A stretch of 64,000 nt of DNA from positions 53,167,136 through 53,231,135 of the forward strand of contig OY720632.1 in NCBI GenBank assembly GCA_963169105.1. Reading direction: 5' to 3'. Shown piece by piece: positions 34,911 through 48,970 of this stretch. Source of the DNA: Ceriagrion tenellum (taxonomy: Eukaryota; Arthropoda; Insecta; Odonata; Coenagrionidae). A program made the position numbers and the translations under genes. Within the stretch, counting starts at the first letter, position 1; every line of letters begins with the position of its first letter. Below the pieces are notes generated by a model. The model was not told the DNA's origin, did not search any database, and saw nothing but the letters and a program-made list of their open reading frames with translations.

Positions 34911-36580
34911 TACATCATTTTGGCTCCTCCCACATCGTTCTCATTACACTCTGCCTATTTATTCCGCCGAGATGCCCATCGATCTACGAATAAATTCGAG
35001 TCAATATATCATAGATCCGTGGGCGTGTGGAGTTATAATTAGACCACAGACTCCTAAGCTGTGATACATCATTCGACAGAATGTTTGAACCAACGTAAGC
35101 TGATACTCCAATGTTCCTAGTCCGTGGTATATGATATAAAATCATGTGCACATAATATCAACCCCATTTTAAAAACGCAAACAGTTTGAAGAATTAATTA
35201 TAAGAATAAGTCGCGCTGCTTCCATCCTTTTTTAATTTTTTCTCAAAAATTCACTACGTCTCCAGTCCTAATAATTTTGCCCCAAAGCAACCTTTGTTCT
35301 TCAAAAAATGGAAGTTTCAGTGGTTACTTTCATACTCACACCAAAATCACTTCCTGTTTTAAAATTCGAAATTTTAAAGTCAGGAACGCATAATTCCTGT
35401 TTACCTCCTGAGAAAACTCTAGGAATATAATGTCCACAGTCTGCCCTTTAAACTTCATTCCTAGCATGCTAATTATCAGTGCTAAATTAGCAAAGTATAT
35501 TAACATAGGTATAATAATATGGAACAGTTATGAAACTGTTCATGTCACAACTCATTAACTTCCGCGGATCCTGTCAGAAATTAAGGATAAATCCGACTTT
35601 CGTACATGCCAACATAATATGTCGAGAGAAAAAGATTTGGCTTGGCATAAAAATGTAAAGTCATTGAGGGACAACCTTTTGACAATAACCAGAAGAGGGC
35701 AAGAGACAGAGATATTTAACTGAATTTCTACTCTCCATCTAACAATAAGTTCAGGGAGAATAGGATGCAATAGCGTCTTGACGCGTAAAATTGTATCTGC
35801 TCCAATAAAATGCTCACGGTTTAGAACGGAAAGCAAAAGAGAATCAAGAACACGGAGAAGAAAGTGGCTGTGTTGTCAACGAAACACCTTTGTGATAAAA
35901 ATAAAAGAGAGGGAGCCTTGAAAATCCGAAGCGGAGATAGAAGTGAGAATAGAAATATGGCTTGTACGATAAATGGGAAAACCTTGTAGCATCGTACGCC
36001 GAGCAGCTTCCATGCCCTGAGAGTAGTCGAGAGCGGTTTTTTCCGTAAGGAAACTATTGACTATCGTTATTTATGCATTACCAACTATCGTGACATATTG
36101 CAATTACGAAACCCTAAAAAAAAGATACTCTGGCTGTCCTTCTTTTGCATTGTATACTTGAACATGGTCAGAAACGGAGGTAATTGAATGTAAAGATTAG
36201 AAATATTTTCTTCAATTTCCTAATAACATATATACGATTAAAAATACAAGTTTGTTCACTCCAAAATGAGTATATTATTGAATAGAAAAGGAATACACGC
36301 GGTGCGTTTGGAAATGGCTAAAATTTACTAGGTACTTGTTCGATACGCAGATTGCCTAAGAGGTCTATCGGGTGACTTCAACGAGCGACACATTCAACCA
36401 TCCCTTAAGCCGCACACGGTTTTCCCAGCAAACACATCACCGTGATAGCTGTAGATAACACTTGATAGGAGTTGTCCACATGTCGATGTTTCTAAACGTC
36501 GGCACTCTACTTAGTACGAAGCGTTCTCTCACCTAAGGGAGTAACGGCGCCGCTGAGCAGTATACAAGATGTTTACCAGG
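34911..36580. other. AT-rich spacer
   Basis: About 1.7 kb, AT-rich. Minus frame 35555-35836 is unrecognised. 36360-36560 is more balanced. No gene. Confidence 0.6.
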
Positions 36581-37130
36581 GGTGGAGCGGGCTTAGAATA
36601 GTAGGATAGGGAGAAAGGTAAGAAAGTTCCGCAAGTGCTTCCCTTCATGCAAAGGTGCATTTACAATTCCAGACCGAGAGCCTCTCCTTACCACCTTTGA
36701 GCCAATCTGCTCAAAAAGCCTCGGTAAACGGGGTGGTGAGAGAGGGCGCGGGAAGGTCCAGAGGCTGTGAGGCTGCTTCGCAACTCGCTGGAGAGGAAGG
36801 AAGGAGAGGAGCAAGACGTGAGAGCCAAGAAACAGAGAGAGAGACGGGGAGAGAGAGAGCGAGAGAGGAGTGAGCGTGTAATGGGAATGGGAGGAGAGGC
36901 CGTGCTCGGTAGTCGTCGGGACAGGCCTTGGGGTGATTGGGCAGGATTTAAGCCTTACGTGGGAGAGAGCCGGGCACCTCGTACCTCATCCCGCCCCGTC
37001 AGCGGGACGACACCAAGCCTTTTCTGGTCAGCACTTAAAGGAGAGGAGGGGAGTGACAGCTACAAGCCAGTTCCTCCGCATATCCAAAAGACAGTCGGGA
37101 CAGCCGAAACTGTTCTCGCAATCCCTTACA
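36581..37130. other. Moderately GC-rich, purine-leaning island
   Basis: G+A-rich at 36770-36900, including imperfect GA repeats at 36827-36868. CpG-containing and balanced at 36900-37120. + frames of 72-139 codons are charged and low-complexity; not called. Confidence 0.5.
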
Positions 37131-38690
37131 CTCTGAATACAAAACGGACTTCTCTCAGCAGTTCGACCTTAACGGTAATAAACTAAGTTTTCATGGCAAC
37201 TGGGTGAGTTACTTCAAAGATCATTCATTCGGGGTTTGTGAACGCACTGTACGTTATTTGGGATAAAACTAGAGTTTTCTAACGCGCATTTAGTAAACAA
37301 AAGTTAAATTTCAGCTAAAAATATAAATGCTACCAAAATGCATCTATTTATCCATAAAAACAAAAGTTTTCTATTTTTCATCCAATTTGAATATAATATT
37401 ATAGTTAAAACAGTATCAAAAATATTAATGTGGTTAAAAAAGCACTTTTGTGAATGATCTATAAATACTAGCGACATATTTTAGGAAATAAATGTTGACT
37501 TCCACGGTATACATTTATATGTACAAATAGTTCAAGATATATTGTTACTGAGTAAAACTGTAAACATAAAATGTTTTGTACGAGAGAGTCATACAAAAGA
37601 GAACAGAAGAACCCCAGCCAAAGAATAAAAATCAGGGAACCGAGACACATTGGGGCAGCACTTTCAAGTCAGAAATAATAAGTATTTTTTCCTACAAACA
37701 TCCGTGACACGAAGTACGCCATCGTGGCAACTATTTCTGCACAGCCGGGAAGACATGACGCGGAAGAGATAAACTTGGAGAGATTTAGCGCACGCGATGT
37801 AGGAGGGAAGAAGAAGGAGAGGGAAGAGATGAGCGTTTCAGCAGTCCTTTCACAACAAGAATATTCTAACTCAACCCTTACCACTCACCCCTTCCGTAAG
37901 TCTTACCCCTGCAAACAGAGACAGCCCGTCAGCACGGCCGAGGAAAGAAAAGTAAACAAGAAGAGGACAACACGAACAAATCCTTGGTTCTTTGTCACCA
38001 CAAAACAAATTTCGAGACTTCTTTTTAAAAAGTATTATGGATAAAATTTAAGATTTAGTTTGCACGTTCAATCAGCACTTCCTTTAGTCTTTAACCTAGG
38101 CATATAAAATAAAGGGAAAGGATTCCATGGAATAAACCATTTCAATTAAGTATACAAACATCTCAAATAAACAATAAATTATATATTATGTAAAGTAAAA
38201 GCATATTTTATACATTGAAACGAACATTTTTAATCAAGTAGTTTTTATGAATACGAATACGAAACGTATATGACAGTTCATACTGCGATTATACTTGAAG
38301 GTTATATGTTTATCTGTGGGTTATAAGTTTATTCTAATAGCATAATTAATGAGTGAAAGAAAAAAAGCTTTTTTGGCTGCAAAGCACAAGACCAGTTTCA
38401 TATTTTATAATGAGCCAGACAAATAATATCCATACATGAAAAAGGTACTTCAATCTTTTCGTTATATGAAATTTTCAGAAAAAAATCTTCAACTGGACAG
38501 GGAATGAGTGTTTCTCTTTCACAAATTCCAAAATATTCAGCAACTCACACAAAAATTTAACACCTAAATTTCAGTTTAGCTAGTGAATATAAAACTGACC
38601 CCTCGAATATGAGAGGTATCGGTGCGACGAACCGAGTAAAGTTCATCAAAGGAACACTTTAATAATTATCCATTAGAAATGGCATTTGGC
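37131..38690. other. AT-rich spacer
   Basis: AT-rich, with a balanced patch at 37690-38000. Near 38265, GAATACGAATACGAAACG is a short GAATAC doublet. No gene. Confidence 0.55.
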
Positions 38691-39850
38691 GCTGCGATCA
38701 CCGAAGACTGCCAGAGAGGACTTGCGCGTTGAGAATTCGAGGTGACACCCTAAGGACTGAGGCTGAGCTGGTCGAGAATCTCCTGCGGGAGTATTTCAAG
38801 CACTTGGAATCTGTCTGCGGATCAGGGCGGTGCGGGGAGGGCAAAGGGTTGACCGCGAGATTCGCGGGGCGGACAGAAGCCGGTCAGCGACGACGAACAC
38901 CAAGTGGGCGGGCACTTGAAGTGCGACGAGAGTGTACGCTGGGCGGGAGATTGCTGACCTACCCGTGAATGCGTAAACAGGAGGAGCAGACGGGAGGAGC
39001 CCCGGGAAAGCCGAAGATTCCAGCGGAGAAGGGTGGAAGAGGGTGAGAGAAAGAGGAGACCGGATTGGACGCTTGGAACGCCCGGATAACTATACACCAC
39101 GACAACCTAATCGCCGCTATATGATCGCCCAGACTCGAGAAAAGGAAAAATATGTTTTAAAAATAAGAAAAAGGAGGGCTGAGCACCGTCGGCCGCACAT
39201 CTTCGCCCGTTTCCTTCCGTTTTTTTCCTCCCTTTTCATTCCACATCCGTTCACTCCCCTTCGTCGATTTTCTCCGCCCCGCGCCTCGGCGTTTTCCAGA
39301 GCGCCGACAAGTAGGAAGATGGGTAACACCAGCCGGAGGAATCCTTAGCGAAAATACAACCCTTCCCGACCATCCGCGTCCTCTTGCCTCTCCTCCACTC
39401 GCGATACCAGTTTCACCTGTTTGACGGAACGTTGTGAAAAAGTTTAATTGCAAGGCTCAGATTTTGGGAGTAATAACCGCTTCTCCTAACCCCTGGCGCA
39501 TTATCACCGTGTGTGGTCCGATTTCCGATGCAGAGGCATGCGAAAGGTGGAGGGAGGGGATGTAAGATTCCCATTCCGGTGGGCGGGGTCGCTCCTTCGA
39601 GGATCGACGCAAGACGCCCGTCCCCTCCCCTCTTCAACCCATCTTACTCCCCTCCCCCTGGAATGTACCGAGTCTTGAACATCTCTTCCTCTCCTCTCCA
39701 TTTAACCTCTCCCTTACCCATGCTTCCTCCTCTTCTCCTTCTTCTAATTCCATTCGCTCTTCACTCAAGCAATACTCTTTCCAGCCACATCCTCTTGAAA
39801 TTTTTCTTTCGCGCTCTCCAAATGTACCGCATCAAAACAACCACCGGACT
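38691..39850. other. GC island with G-to-C switch near 39.1 kb
   Basis: Purine-leaning at 38820-39060; pyrimidine-rich at 39180-39300 and again at 39610-39800. CpG is frequent. Frames up to 157 codons in the C-rich part are Pro/Ser/Leu-rich. At 39863, CTTGCAG|GTAGAT is acceptor-like with a weak donor, not convincing. Confidence 0.5.
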
Positions 39851-40585
39851 CAATATTCTTGCAGGTAGATCATACCCTTCGTTAAGCCTCAATTACATCG
39901 GTTACTACTTTTTTATTGAGGTAATTGAGTGCTATCTTGCACCTTCCCTCATTTTATGTTTCTCTATACATAGGAGTAGACGCTAAATTATAGCTCGTTT
40001 CATAATCGATCTCAATGTGTCGTAATGGTGATGCCTCGTTACGGCTCTTTTGGTTCTTCCCTAGAAAAGGTAATACGCATCCTCTGTTAAGATTATTTAT
40101 ACGTAATCAAAGCATTTAGTGCCACAAAATTGAGCATGTATCGCACATGCTGAAAGGATTATGGAGCATATATTTTATATAATTCATTAAATATATGAGT
40201 ATTATTCATTGAGAAATGAAATATTTTACATTAAAAACTATTTAATCTTTACGATGCAAGCAGAGATATTTAGGGCCCATCAATATCAATTAAAAATTTA
40301 TTTTTATTATTCTAAAAATACATATAGATCATAATAATGAGTGAAATATAGAAAGAACAAATGCATATTAGCAGACACATCAATGGTAATGTAAGGAAAA
40401 CTTTAAGGACTGTTTCTGAAAAGTTCCTACAACCGTTCACATGGACCTATGCATCCATTCAAAGGGAGTCAATAACAACTGCAAGAGAAATAGAAATGAA
40501 TTGATGCATTTGACAAGATAAAAAAAAAGGTTCTATCACTGAGCGACACAATATTAAGATCGTAGTCCACAACACACAAACTTCT
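39851..40585. other. AT-rich spacer
   Basis: AT-rich; nothing recognised. Confidence 0.6.
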
Positions 40586-41700
40586 ATGAACGAAACTCGA
40601 ACCACCATTTTATCCTTCAACACCTTATGTGCGACCACAATTCAGCCCCGTATTTTTATCCCCATCCCAAATACCGCCATTTTTTACTCCCACCTCGAGC
40701 CTTTCATTTCAACCCCTTCCATTTTCCCCCAATTCAGGAAATGGAAGGAGACTGAACACGCCCACCGAAATCGGCCTGCGTCTTCTCCACCCAATCCCTC
40801 TCTCCACTCGCGGCTCTACCCTCCTCCGGGACCACAATCCTCCCTTCTCTTACGTGCTCCTTGCCTCTCCCAGGAACCTACCGAGGCTCTTTTGCATCCA
40901 GCGAGCAGGGAAGGAGCAAGAAGAGACGATCACGAGTCTTTTATACGCCGTCTTTGGACATCATCCTCCCCCTTCTAATCCTCACACCCTTTCCACACCG
41001 CACCAACCAGCGGAGATTCGACGAGCGGCTCAAGACGCTGACATTAGAACTGGGAGCGGAGCCGGGCACGAGGTGCAAAAGAGTATGCGTACAAAAAAAC
41101 AGAAGATTCTGACGAGATAAGAGGGGCGATTTGGAGGGAACGTCCCCAACGGTGTAGCTAGATCGAGAGAAATGCGTCCCGACGACGAGCTCTCCCCAAT
41201 TTATGATTTATCCTCATTCCGTCAGCAAACAGATCTAATTTTTCTTCACAAAGACGCCGATCAAATTTTTCTTTACTCCCCACAATTTTTCTTCCCCCAG
41301 ACGCTCCTCTTTATCTAGTTCGCAAGTTTATCCAATCTGAACGGGAGCATGTGAACAAGATGAGGAGACAGGAGTTTGGAAAGGCTGATGGCAGGCACAG
41401 AAAAAAATATGGGCGAGTGTTTGGGTGGCGGTGGCATGAGGAGAATAACTTGAAGGCGTCCGCCGGAGAATCAACTCCGAATGCGGAGGAACGGAGGGGA
41501 TTTATCAGGAGGAGAGGCGGGAAGAAAGAGTGAGGGACGGGATCGTTGGGGTGGGGGGGAGGGCGGAGGGATTCCCACGGAAATCACGCCGAGCGTGGTC
41601 GAGTCAGACATCCGTCCCTAAAGCCGTGAGAAAGAGGGCTCACGACGAAGCTGCCCGCATTCGGCATTTCCCCTCCGCGAAGCAATACCGAAAAGAATGA
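40586..41700. other. Back-to-back pyrimidine/purine island with C-to-G switch at 41.0 kb
   Basis: C+T-rich at 40620-40990, a balanced hinge at 41000-41090, purine-leaning at 41100-41160 and 41340-41580. It has the same polarity as at 24.16 and 34.64 kb. Frames up to 163 codons are compositional. Confidence 0.5.
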
Positions 41701-42960
41701 GCGACTAGTTTAGTTCGTGACTCTGTTTGAGGCAGTTTTGTTAAAAACCCTCAGATTGCATTATATTAACATCCAAACATGGATTTTTAAACTTGCGTGA
41801 AGTATCACACCTCCGATACTAGTTAAATTGCCTGTATATTGCATGATACATAAAAATAAAGTCAATTAATTTTAGCTAAACCATTATCGAGAAACGATCA
41901 GTTTAGATCTCTCTAAAGAAATATTTTATACCCACTAACATAAAGCACAGTGACAGTCTTTGTTGACTTTGTTGACAACTTTTAGTTGAATAGAGGAATC
42001 CATTTTTTTTATTGTTGCCCTAAACAATGAAGAGCAACTTGAGCTGGAAACGAAGAATAAGCACTCGTAAAAGCCTATAATAATCATTCTCATAAACTCA
42101 TGTAGATCACTGAAAAGGAAATAAACGTGTTTTAGAGAGGGCTTCTATTTTATGCGGTCGGCATAAAAAACTTGCTGTTATACTCTGCAGCTAAGATAAC
42201 TTTTTGTGAACTCTTAGCAAAACAAAATGGAACAGATGTATAAAATAACTTGTAAATGCCATCAACTTAACAATATTGATATTGAAAAGAGTGGAAAAAC
42301 CGAAGTACAGAGTCAACGCCCTTCTAGCAGCTATTCCGAAATTTTATTAATTTTTTTTATTTAACTTATCCACAGTGAGGAAAATAAGCATCAGCCGAAT
42401 CATAATTGAGAAGTGAGTTTCAATTTTTACTGCTATTTAAGAGCCAATTTACATCCACTTCATTCTGGTCGATGCAACAGCACCTAAAATGCATAAACCA
42501 TGTGTTTCAGTACGAGCGAAACAATTATTCTTTCGCCTCCATAAATTTCAAAACCTGTTACAACAGCCAATAAATAAGAGCGACTACTTCAATCTGTGAC
42601 CACTAATTACCCGATCTGTCCACGTTCACAAAGTATAAATTATTGATGTGGTGAGACGGCAGGAGCACGAAACAATCAACCAATTGAATTCAGCTTTAAC
42701 TTACTCCAATTATATAGAATGAGGACAAAAAATACGTTTTGAGAGTGCGATGGTGGAGGAAATGCATTTCAGAGGCATCGCCGTGTAATTGTGATCAGTT
42801 TGAACAAAGAGTGAGAGTCACTTTCATTATGAGTGAATATGGAAATTCAATTGATTAAGAAAGACTACAAAGAGTGACTAGTTCTCCAAATTTGGGATAA
42901 AATCAACTCCCAATCCACGAACACAAATTTCACTGGCCTAATAATTATTTAAGAAAGAAG
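41701..42960. other. AT-rich spacer
   Basis: About 1.26 kb, AT-rich, no supportable feature. Confidence 0.6.
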
Positions 42961-44330
42961 GCAAAGAGAAGGGATTACGGATTTAGCGATGCTCGCCAGA
43001 CCACTTCCAATACGCGGTCATTGTCTTCCCCTCTTTTTTCCAGACTGTCTTTGTTTTTCAGACGTAAAAGGGAACGCAGAACGTTTTTGGGAGGGTGGTT
43101 CGGTAGACGAGGAATCAGCGCGATGAGGTGCGGTCACCTCACGGGTTTCCTCGCGGGGAGGGGCCGTGGCCGGAGGAGCGGCGCGGCGGCAGCCGGAGTG
43201 ACTACCACCGGGATCTCATCCGAGGGTGCCGCCATGTACAGAGACAGAGAGCGATGGGAAGGGAAAGGAGCGCATTGGTTAAGGGACGTGATTAAGGGAG
43301 TGGGCACGGAAGGGAACACAACGGCAAAAGATAGCAGAGGTTGTAGGGAGGGTGTATCTTGAGGGGGCGTAATAGTCGTTCCAATAGTGGGCTATATCCT
43401 TTCCACTCTCATCTCAAGAAGAACTTAAGAAAGAAGCGTCGTCCGTCGGGGAGGAAGGGGGAATATGTGGGTTGGTGCGTGTACTGTACGCCATCAGTGG
43501 TGTTTGCGTGCCGACAGGATGCGGAGGCCGAGTAATTATCGAATTCAAGTCACGCCGTATTCATTTCCCCGCTTCGGAGAAGCAGTCCACCAGCTAAGGT
43601 GACGGAAAGAACGGGGAAGGAGGGATAGTGAGAGATACCTCATCCCCCACGGCTCTATTCCTTTAATGTCGCTCGTCAGCCTAAAAACCCCACTTCGAAA
43701 CCTTCTTGTTCTTATTTCCCCTTCTTAATCTCTGTCTTTTTTTCCTTTGCAAATGCCGACGTCCACTCCACGGGGCCACAACACTCCACCTCTCTCACAG
43801 TCCATCCCTCTCTCTCCCTCCCAGTTTAACCCTTAACTCTTTCTCTCGCTTTCCTTCCTCATCCTGACTCTCTCCTCCTCCCCACCATCTCATCCTCCCA
43901 TTCCACCTGGCTGCCTCCCTCGCCGAGAGAGGAGGCGGCAGAGATCGTAAGTCTCGGAGCACGACAAAGGGGCCCTCGCTCCTCATTTGCTTGGAAGAGT
44001 CGCGTCTTTCTTTCTCTCCTTGTCCCCTCCCACTAACTCCACTTCTTTTTTGCTTCTCATCCCACCCCCCCCCTTTCAGCTTCCCACAACTCCAAGGCCC
44101 CGCCCTCCCTCACCCTTTCCCCCGTTCAGCAACTATTGGTCCCCCGACCCCTTTTCGCCCACCCATTCTCTCAGTCACTCCTCCGACCCTCCGTGTCACG
44201 GGAACGGGACTCACCGCGGGAGAAGAGGGGAAACCAACGGCGACCTCCCAGGGCATCCCGGAGACGTGAGAAATCCCTTCCCAACCATCGACGAAAATTT
44301 GCATGGTCGTGGGACAGGGACAAATTTTTA
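42961..44330. other. GC island, purine-leaning left, pyrimidine-rich right
   Basis: 43080-43370 is CpG-dense and G-rich, 43440-43660 mixed, 43680-44200 C+T-rich on +, with C9 at 44065-44073. Frames up to 115 codons are not recognised and track composition. Confidence 0.5.
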
Positions 44331-45450
44331 CTAATAATGTAGGCAAACGAATCTTTAGTTGTGATATTCATGAGCATATACAACAGGGAGACACATTTTA
44401 AAAATACTTCACTGCGAAAGAAAGAGGATAGCTAAGAAATCGACCAGCGTAAAAATTTAAATTAAAGCGTATAAAATACAGGGAAAAATCTTAAGGGTAA
44501 TATTCCAATAATTAGCTGAAAAAATAATGAGATTGGCTCAGACACATCGCTTAATTCGAAAATTCAATTAATACAATTCGAACTTTAGAGCATATTTAAG
44601 TAAGTCATAACGATTGTGATTGAGATTGTTTCTTCAAAATCTGACGACAAGCGCCACATATTTTTATTTACATCATCGTATTTATTATTAATTCATCGAC
44701 TTTTGCTTTAAATCTGTCCAAGGAATAATTTGCCCTTTAATACTTGGATAAACCGTTTACTTAGTGTAAATTTTAATTAATACTCATTAGCTTACAATTT
44801 CTCCTTGTCTATGAGGGTCAAGATATGTTTTCGTTCAATTGTAACATAGTTCCTATCTCAAAAGCGAACGATAAGATCTCAACAAGGACGGATAACTTCT
44901 TATCCTTCTTTCTCCCTCCTATGAATGGACAGTTTTGGGGACATATTTTAATTAGTTGCATGTCCGTGAAAAACTTTGCCTCCTCAACCATTATGCATGT
45001 AATTACGTACTCTGACTCACCAACGACATAGGCAATTTTCATGAGATGTATATACACCAAAAGAGATGAGGACTGGAAATTAGTCAATGAAGTACTTAAT
45101 ACGGACGTATTCCTAAAACGTCAACTGTACTTATTGAATAATTTCTGTTATTTGGATTCAAACCACTCAGATATGACATCTTCTCTAAAAATTCAGAAAT
45201 AAGTGCGATTCGGAAAATACGATCCACTTCAATTCCAATGTGCATTTTCACCAATCCATCCTGAAGAGAAAAGACTTATGAGCGTATATATTTACTTGCA
45301 CATTCTGACCAGATCTGATAGTTCTTTTCGATTTTTGCTGTAAATTTAACAAAATTATATCGAATATTTATGGCATCACAGCAATAAACAACTTTCATTG
45401 ATTACAAAAATGTACATTCTAATTTACTCATTAAATAGAATACCGTGACC
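44331..45450. other. AT-rich spacer
   Basis: AT-rich. A minus frame at 44818-45087 has no ATG at its 5' end and an overlapping + frame; not called. Confidence 0.55.
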
Positions 45451-45860
45451 CGCATCAACTATAATATGTACTCCAAGAGTCCCTCGCCCTTCTGTATCGG
45501 TCTCCTCCACGGTCATAGACTCCTTCCTTCGCTTCTGCGACGAGGCTTATCCATCTTCCTCTCTCCTATGAAAGCCTCTTCCCCGGCGCCCCACCCGCCG
45601 CTCTCGGGTCTTGGCCTCGCTTCCTTCCGCTCCTTATCTCCCCTCTAGCCAGAGAAAGAGCCCTTCCTTTCCCCCATACCGCACTCCTCTCCCCGTTCGC
45701 CGTCCCCCATGCTCCGTCTTTCTTCCTTCCTCCACTCCATCTCTTTCTTCGACATCTTCCACGATCACCGCCGTCACTCGGTACCTCCAGCCACCCTCGA
45801 GTCCCTTACGTCCGCCCCACGAATCGTGCGCGGTTCGCACTGGGGAAACATGTCCGCGCA
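45451..45860. other. Pyrimidine-rich GC island
   Basis: C+T-rich on +; frames of 67-106 codons are Ser/Pro-rich artefacts. Confidence 0.6.
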
Positions 45861-46980
45861 AGAAAGGCTATCCTTGCAAAGTGTCGTGTACTTGCGCTTG
45901 CTGCAACATCACCTCAGCATTCTCGAGTTGAAAATTTCTAAGACAAATAAAATGCCTCAAGATATCTTCGCGGCGAACGCCGATATATACGTTATTCGAC
46001 TTAAAACGTGAGGGTATTTAATATTACACGAACTCTTTGTGCTCGGATAAAGATTGATAGCTGAATTAAGTTGTCATGTGTACGAATTTAAAGACTCTCA
46101 TGCCACTAAACAGTCCTGCTGCGCCGAACGGAAACACTGAATATTTAGCTCAACTTAGATGCGGTGTAAAATAAATTATATTCGAATAATCATATAACAA
46201 GAACTGAAAGAGATATCCAAAAACATTGATAAATTATTTAGTATCACAAATTAGTACATAATTTGTTTGTAGAAAAATTTGACCCTCGGTACAAATGAAA
46301 AAATTGAATGAATGCGGATTTTAATACTACAGTGAGTAAAATTGCAAGTATTGCACTGAAGCGCGCTCAATTTAGAATACGTACCAAAGGGACCAGTTAC
46401 ATGAGCTTCCCCTATATTAAACACTCATTTTAAAATAAATGAACAAAGCTATTATGATAAGGAAATATTTTTTAAAGTTATATCGAGCCGATAGGTATAT
46501 GAAGCATTATGCCCTCAACGGAAACGATAGTCACAATTGTGACCAATCTTAACCGGTAGACGACCTCATTATAAAACAATCAAGAGTAAACCAATCTTCG
46601 GATTGAATACTATAGATGATGCAGAAAGATTACAATGTAATAAAGGAAATATTACGTTATCAGTGGCGCTCAGAAATTTTATCAATGACAAATTGACTGC
46701 ACAAACACTTACTAGATGCTCGGGAGATTTTAGTAATGCCATAAAGAAATTTCAAAGGACCTTTCAAAGAAATAGAAAAAAATTTCAAAGGAAGAATTTC
46801 AAATAAAAAATTTCAAAAAGAAATTTCAAAGGAATAAGTGCATAAATTTCTGCACATCCCCCCTCTAAATTTTGAATATTCGAAAATTAGTTACGACCAC
46901 TCGCAATAAAGGATGGTCCGATATAACTAATGACTCACAGTAAGAAATGTTAACAACACTCTAAGCCATCGGGCTCTGGC
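45861..46980. other. AT-rich spacer with minisatellite
   Basis: AT-rich apart from a margin at 45861-46010. It contains the TTTCAAA array listed separately. No gene. Confidence 0.55.
46747..46834. repeat. Degenerate TTTCAAA minisatellite
   Basis: TTTCAAA occurs six times, starting at 46750, 46762, 46783, 46797, 46811 and 46824, mostly within a unit close to AAATTTCAAAGGAA (12-14 bp, one gap of 21). It is isolated in AT-rich DNA and not embedded in a recognised element. Confidence 0.75.
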
Positions 46981-47350
46981 TCGAATTCTTTTAAAAGAAA
47001 GCTTACCGTGAGATCTGTTTCGCGTCAGTTTTAGATCTAATTCCGTTAGACCGTCGAAAAACACGTCTTCGGAAAGAGACCTCATTAGCAATTTCAATGC
47101 TCCCTCCCCCTTGGCATGGCACCAAGGCGTTTACATCACGCCTCGGGAATACAACCAATTTCCTCGGAGACACGGGGTGCGAAGTAAATGAGAAAGACGG
47201 GACGTGACGCGACACTTTGGAGCCGCGGTTAAGTATGCACCGTGAGGGTGACAGACGGACGCCGTTTCGGAAGCACCGCGGGGACCAAGGTACAGTGATG
47301 GAGTGCGACAGGCTGCGGCACGAACTCAAATTATTTGCTCACATAACACA
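46981..47350. other. Balanced GC-rich patch with minus-strand donor
   Basis: A patch of about 330 bp without strand bias and with frequent CpG. On the minus strand a frame open from 47329 runs to a donor, CTCACG|GTAAGC (GT at 47005-47006). The frame lacks an ATG and I found no clean acceptor, so an internal coding exon is only a possibility. Near 47112, TTGGC-N5-ACCAA resembles an NF-I palindrome. Confidence 0.25.
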
Positions 47351-48970
47351 GAATATCTGCTGGTGTCGCTTTTAATCCTGTGTCTTTGTTCCGAGTTGAA
47401 AAACGGAGTAAAATACGAGAGAGACGAGTTCAAATGATATGTATATTGTAACGCAATTTTAAAACGTTTTTTGAGTTACTTTAATAGATTATTTTTCTAC
47501 TTTGAGCATTTATCACTGATTTCGACTATGTTGATAAAAGGAAGCTGCAAGAAAGGATTTTCTCGATAAACGTAGATTTTCACGCATTGTTGGCTCCAAG
47601 AAATCTTATTCATTATAGGCTGCCAGCTTCATACGCGAACGATTCCTCAACAGAACAATCAAAGCACAACCTCCTTAAAAAGTACGATTGGTCATATTTA
47701 TTAACCATATATGAATAATATTAACGTAACACTAACATTTATAGTATAAACTATATTCTAAAAAAAATTTAATACTCGAAGGAACTCATCATTACTGAGT
47801 TCCTTAAAAATAGAAATTTACAGACACTGAAATAAACATTTTTGAGAATATTTTTTCAGAGTTTCAGTAAAAATTCCCAGTCTTGAGTTATCTCGAGAGA
47901 CTTGGATAGTAGTTATTCTATTAATTAAAGGATCATTTAAATAAATTAAAGTCTTAACTCATAATTATCCACTTTTCTACGAACTTGATTACACCATATT
48001 ATTGCAAAATATTTTTGAAGTGAAACACTTGTTGACTATTTGACACCATATATGCTCGTGTGTTTTTATTCCAGTTAGTCCAAGTGTCATTAAAATTACA
48101 TGGAAAGAATTTGCTGAGGACTAGAACTCCGTATGCATTAAAAGGAAGGTACACGATATGGTAGTTAAGTAATAATTTTCAACCAAAATTTCAGAAGCCT
48201 ATGGAGACAAAGGGCAAGGCCGTACTCTCGAATCCTGGGTCTGAACACTACCGGAAAACACGGAGCATTTTTTTGTAATTTTTCAACGTTGCAATTACTT
48301 CTATGCTTCAGAAACAATATTTATTCTCAATCCATCGTAGAACTGCTGATCATAATTATTGCCTGTGAAATGAGAATTTTCCAAAACTAATCCTAGAAAG
48401 TACAATGTTAATGTCAAGATCAATACTTGCGGGTCTAGGGATTTTAAACATCACCATAAACTGCTGCATTGTGTTGTGACTAAATCAAAAGGATACTCAT
48501 GCCTGAAACAATATTAGTCATTTCCACTGAGCTTAATATAAGTGCACACAGTAAGTAACACCGCTGTAATATGAAATGCAATTACTTCCAAACCTTCTAC
48601 TAATTCTTCACCAAATAGTGTGCTTAACTATTTCTCTCAAGGAGAATTCAAATCCGTAGCTCTCAAGCTATCACGTACTAGGCACTGAAACGAAATAAGC
48701 ATAAACCGGTGAAACTTCAGGATAGAAAAAAAATCGACAATCATATCCGAAAAATTGGCTTCTGCAAGCTTTTAGTATGCTTAAGTGAAATCTAACGCAC
48801 TCCATGAAATCTTAGAGGGCACTATAAAATTTCTTTTGACATTTTAAGTAAGGAATTAAGCCATTGCCGACACAACTTATTCAAGCAGATGAAACGTAGT
48901 AATTAACACATTAAGACAAACGGAAGATTTACTTCATGACTTTTGCTATAGACACTTATCCTTTTTCTTC
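47351..48970. other. AT-rich spacer
   Basis: About 1.6 kb, AT-rich. CTCGAATCCTGGGTC near 48226 is a weak look-alike of a tRNA B box but has no A box or cloverleaf. No gene. Confidence 0.6.

Noticed and set aside
48181..48260. tRNA or SINE B-box look-alike (CTCGAATCCTGG)
   Set aside because: No A box at the correct distance, no cloverleaf, no A-rich tail.
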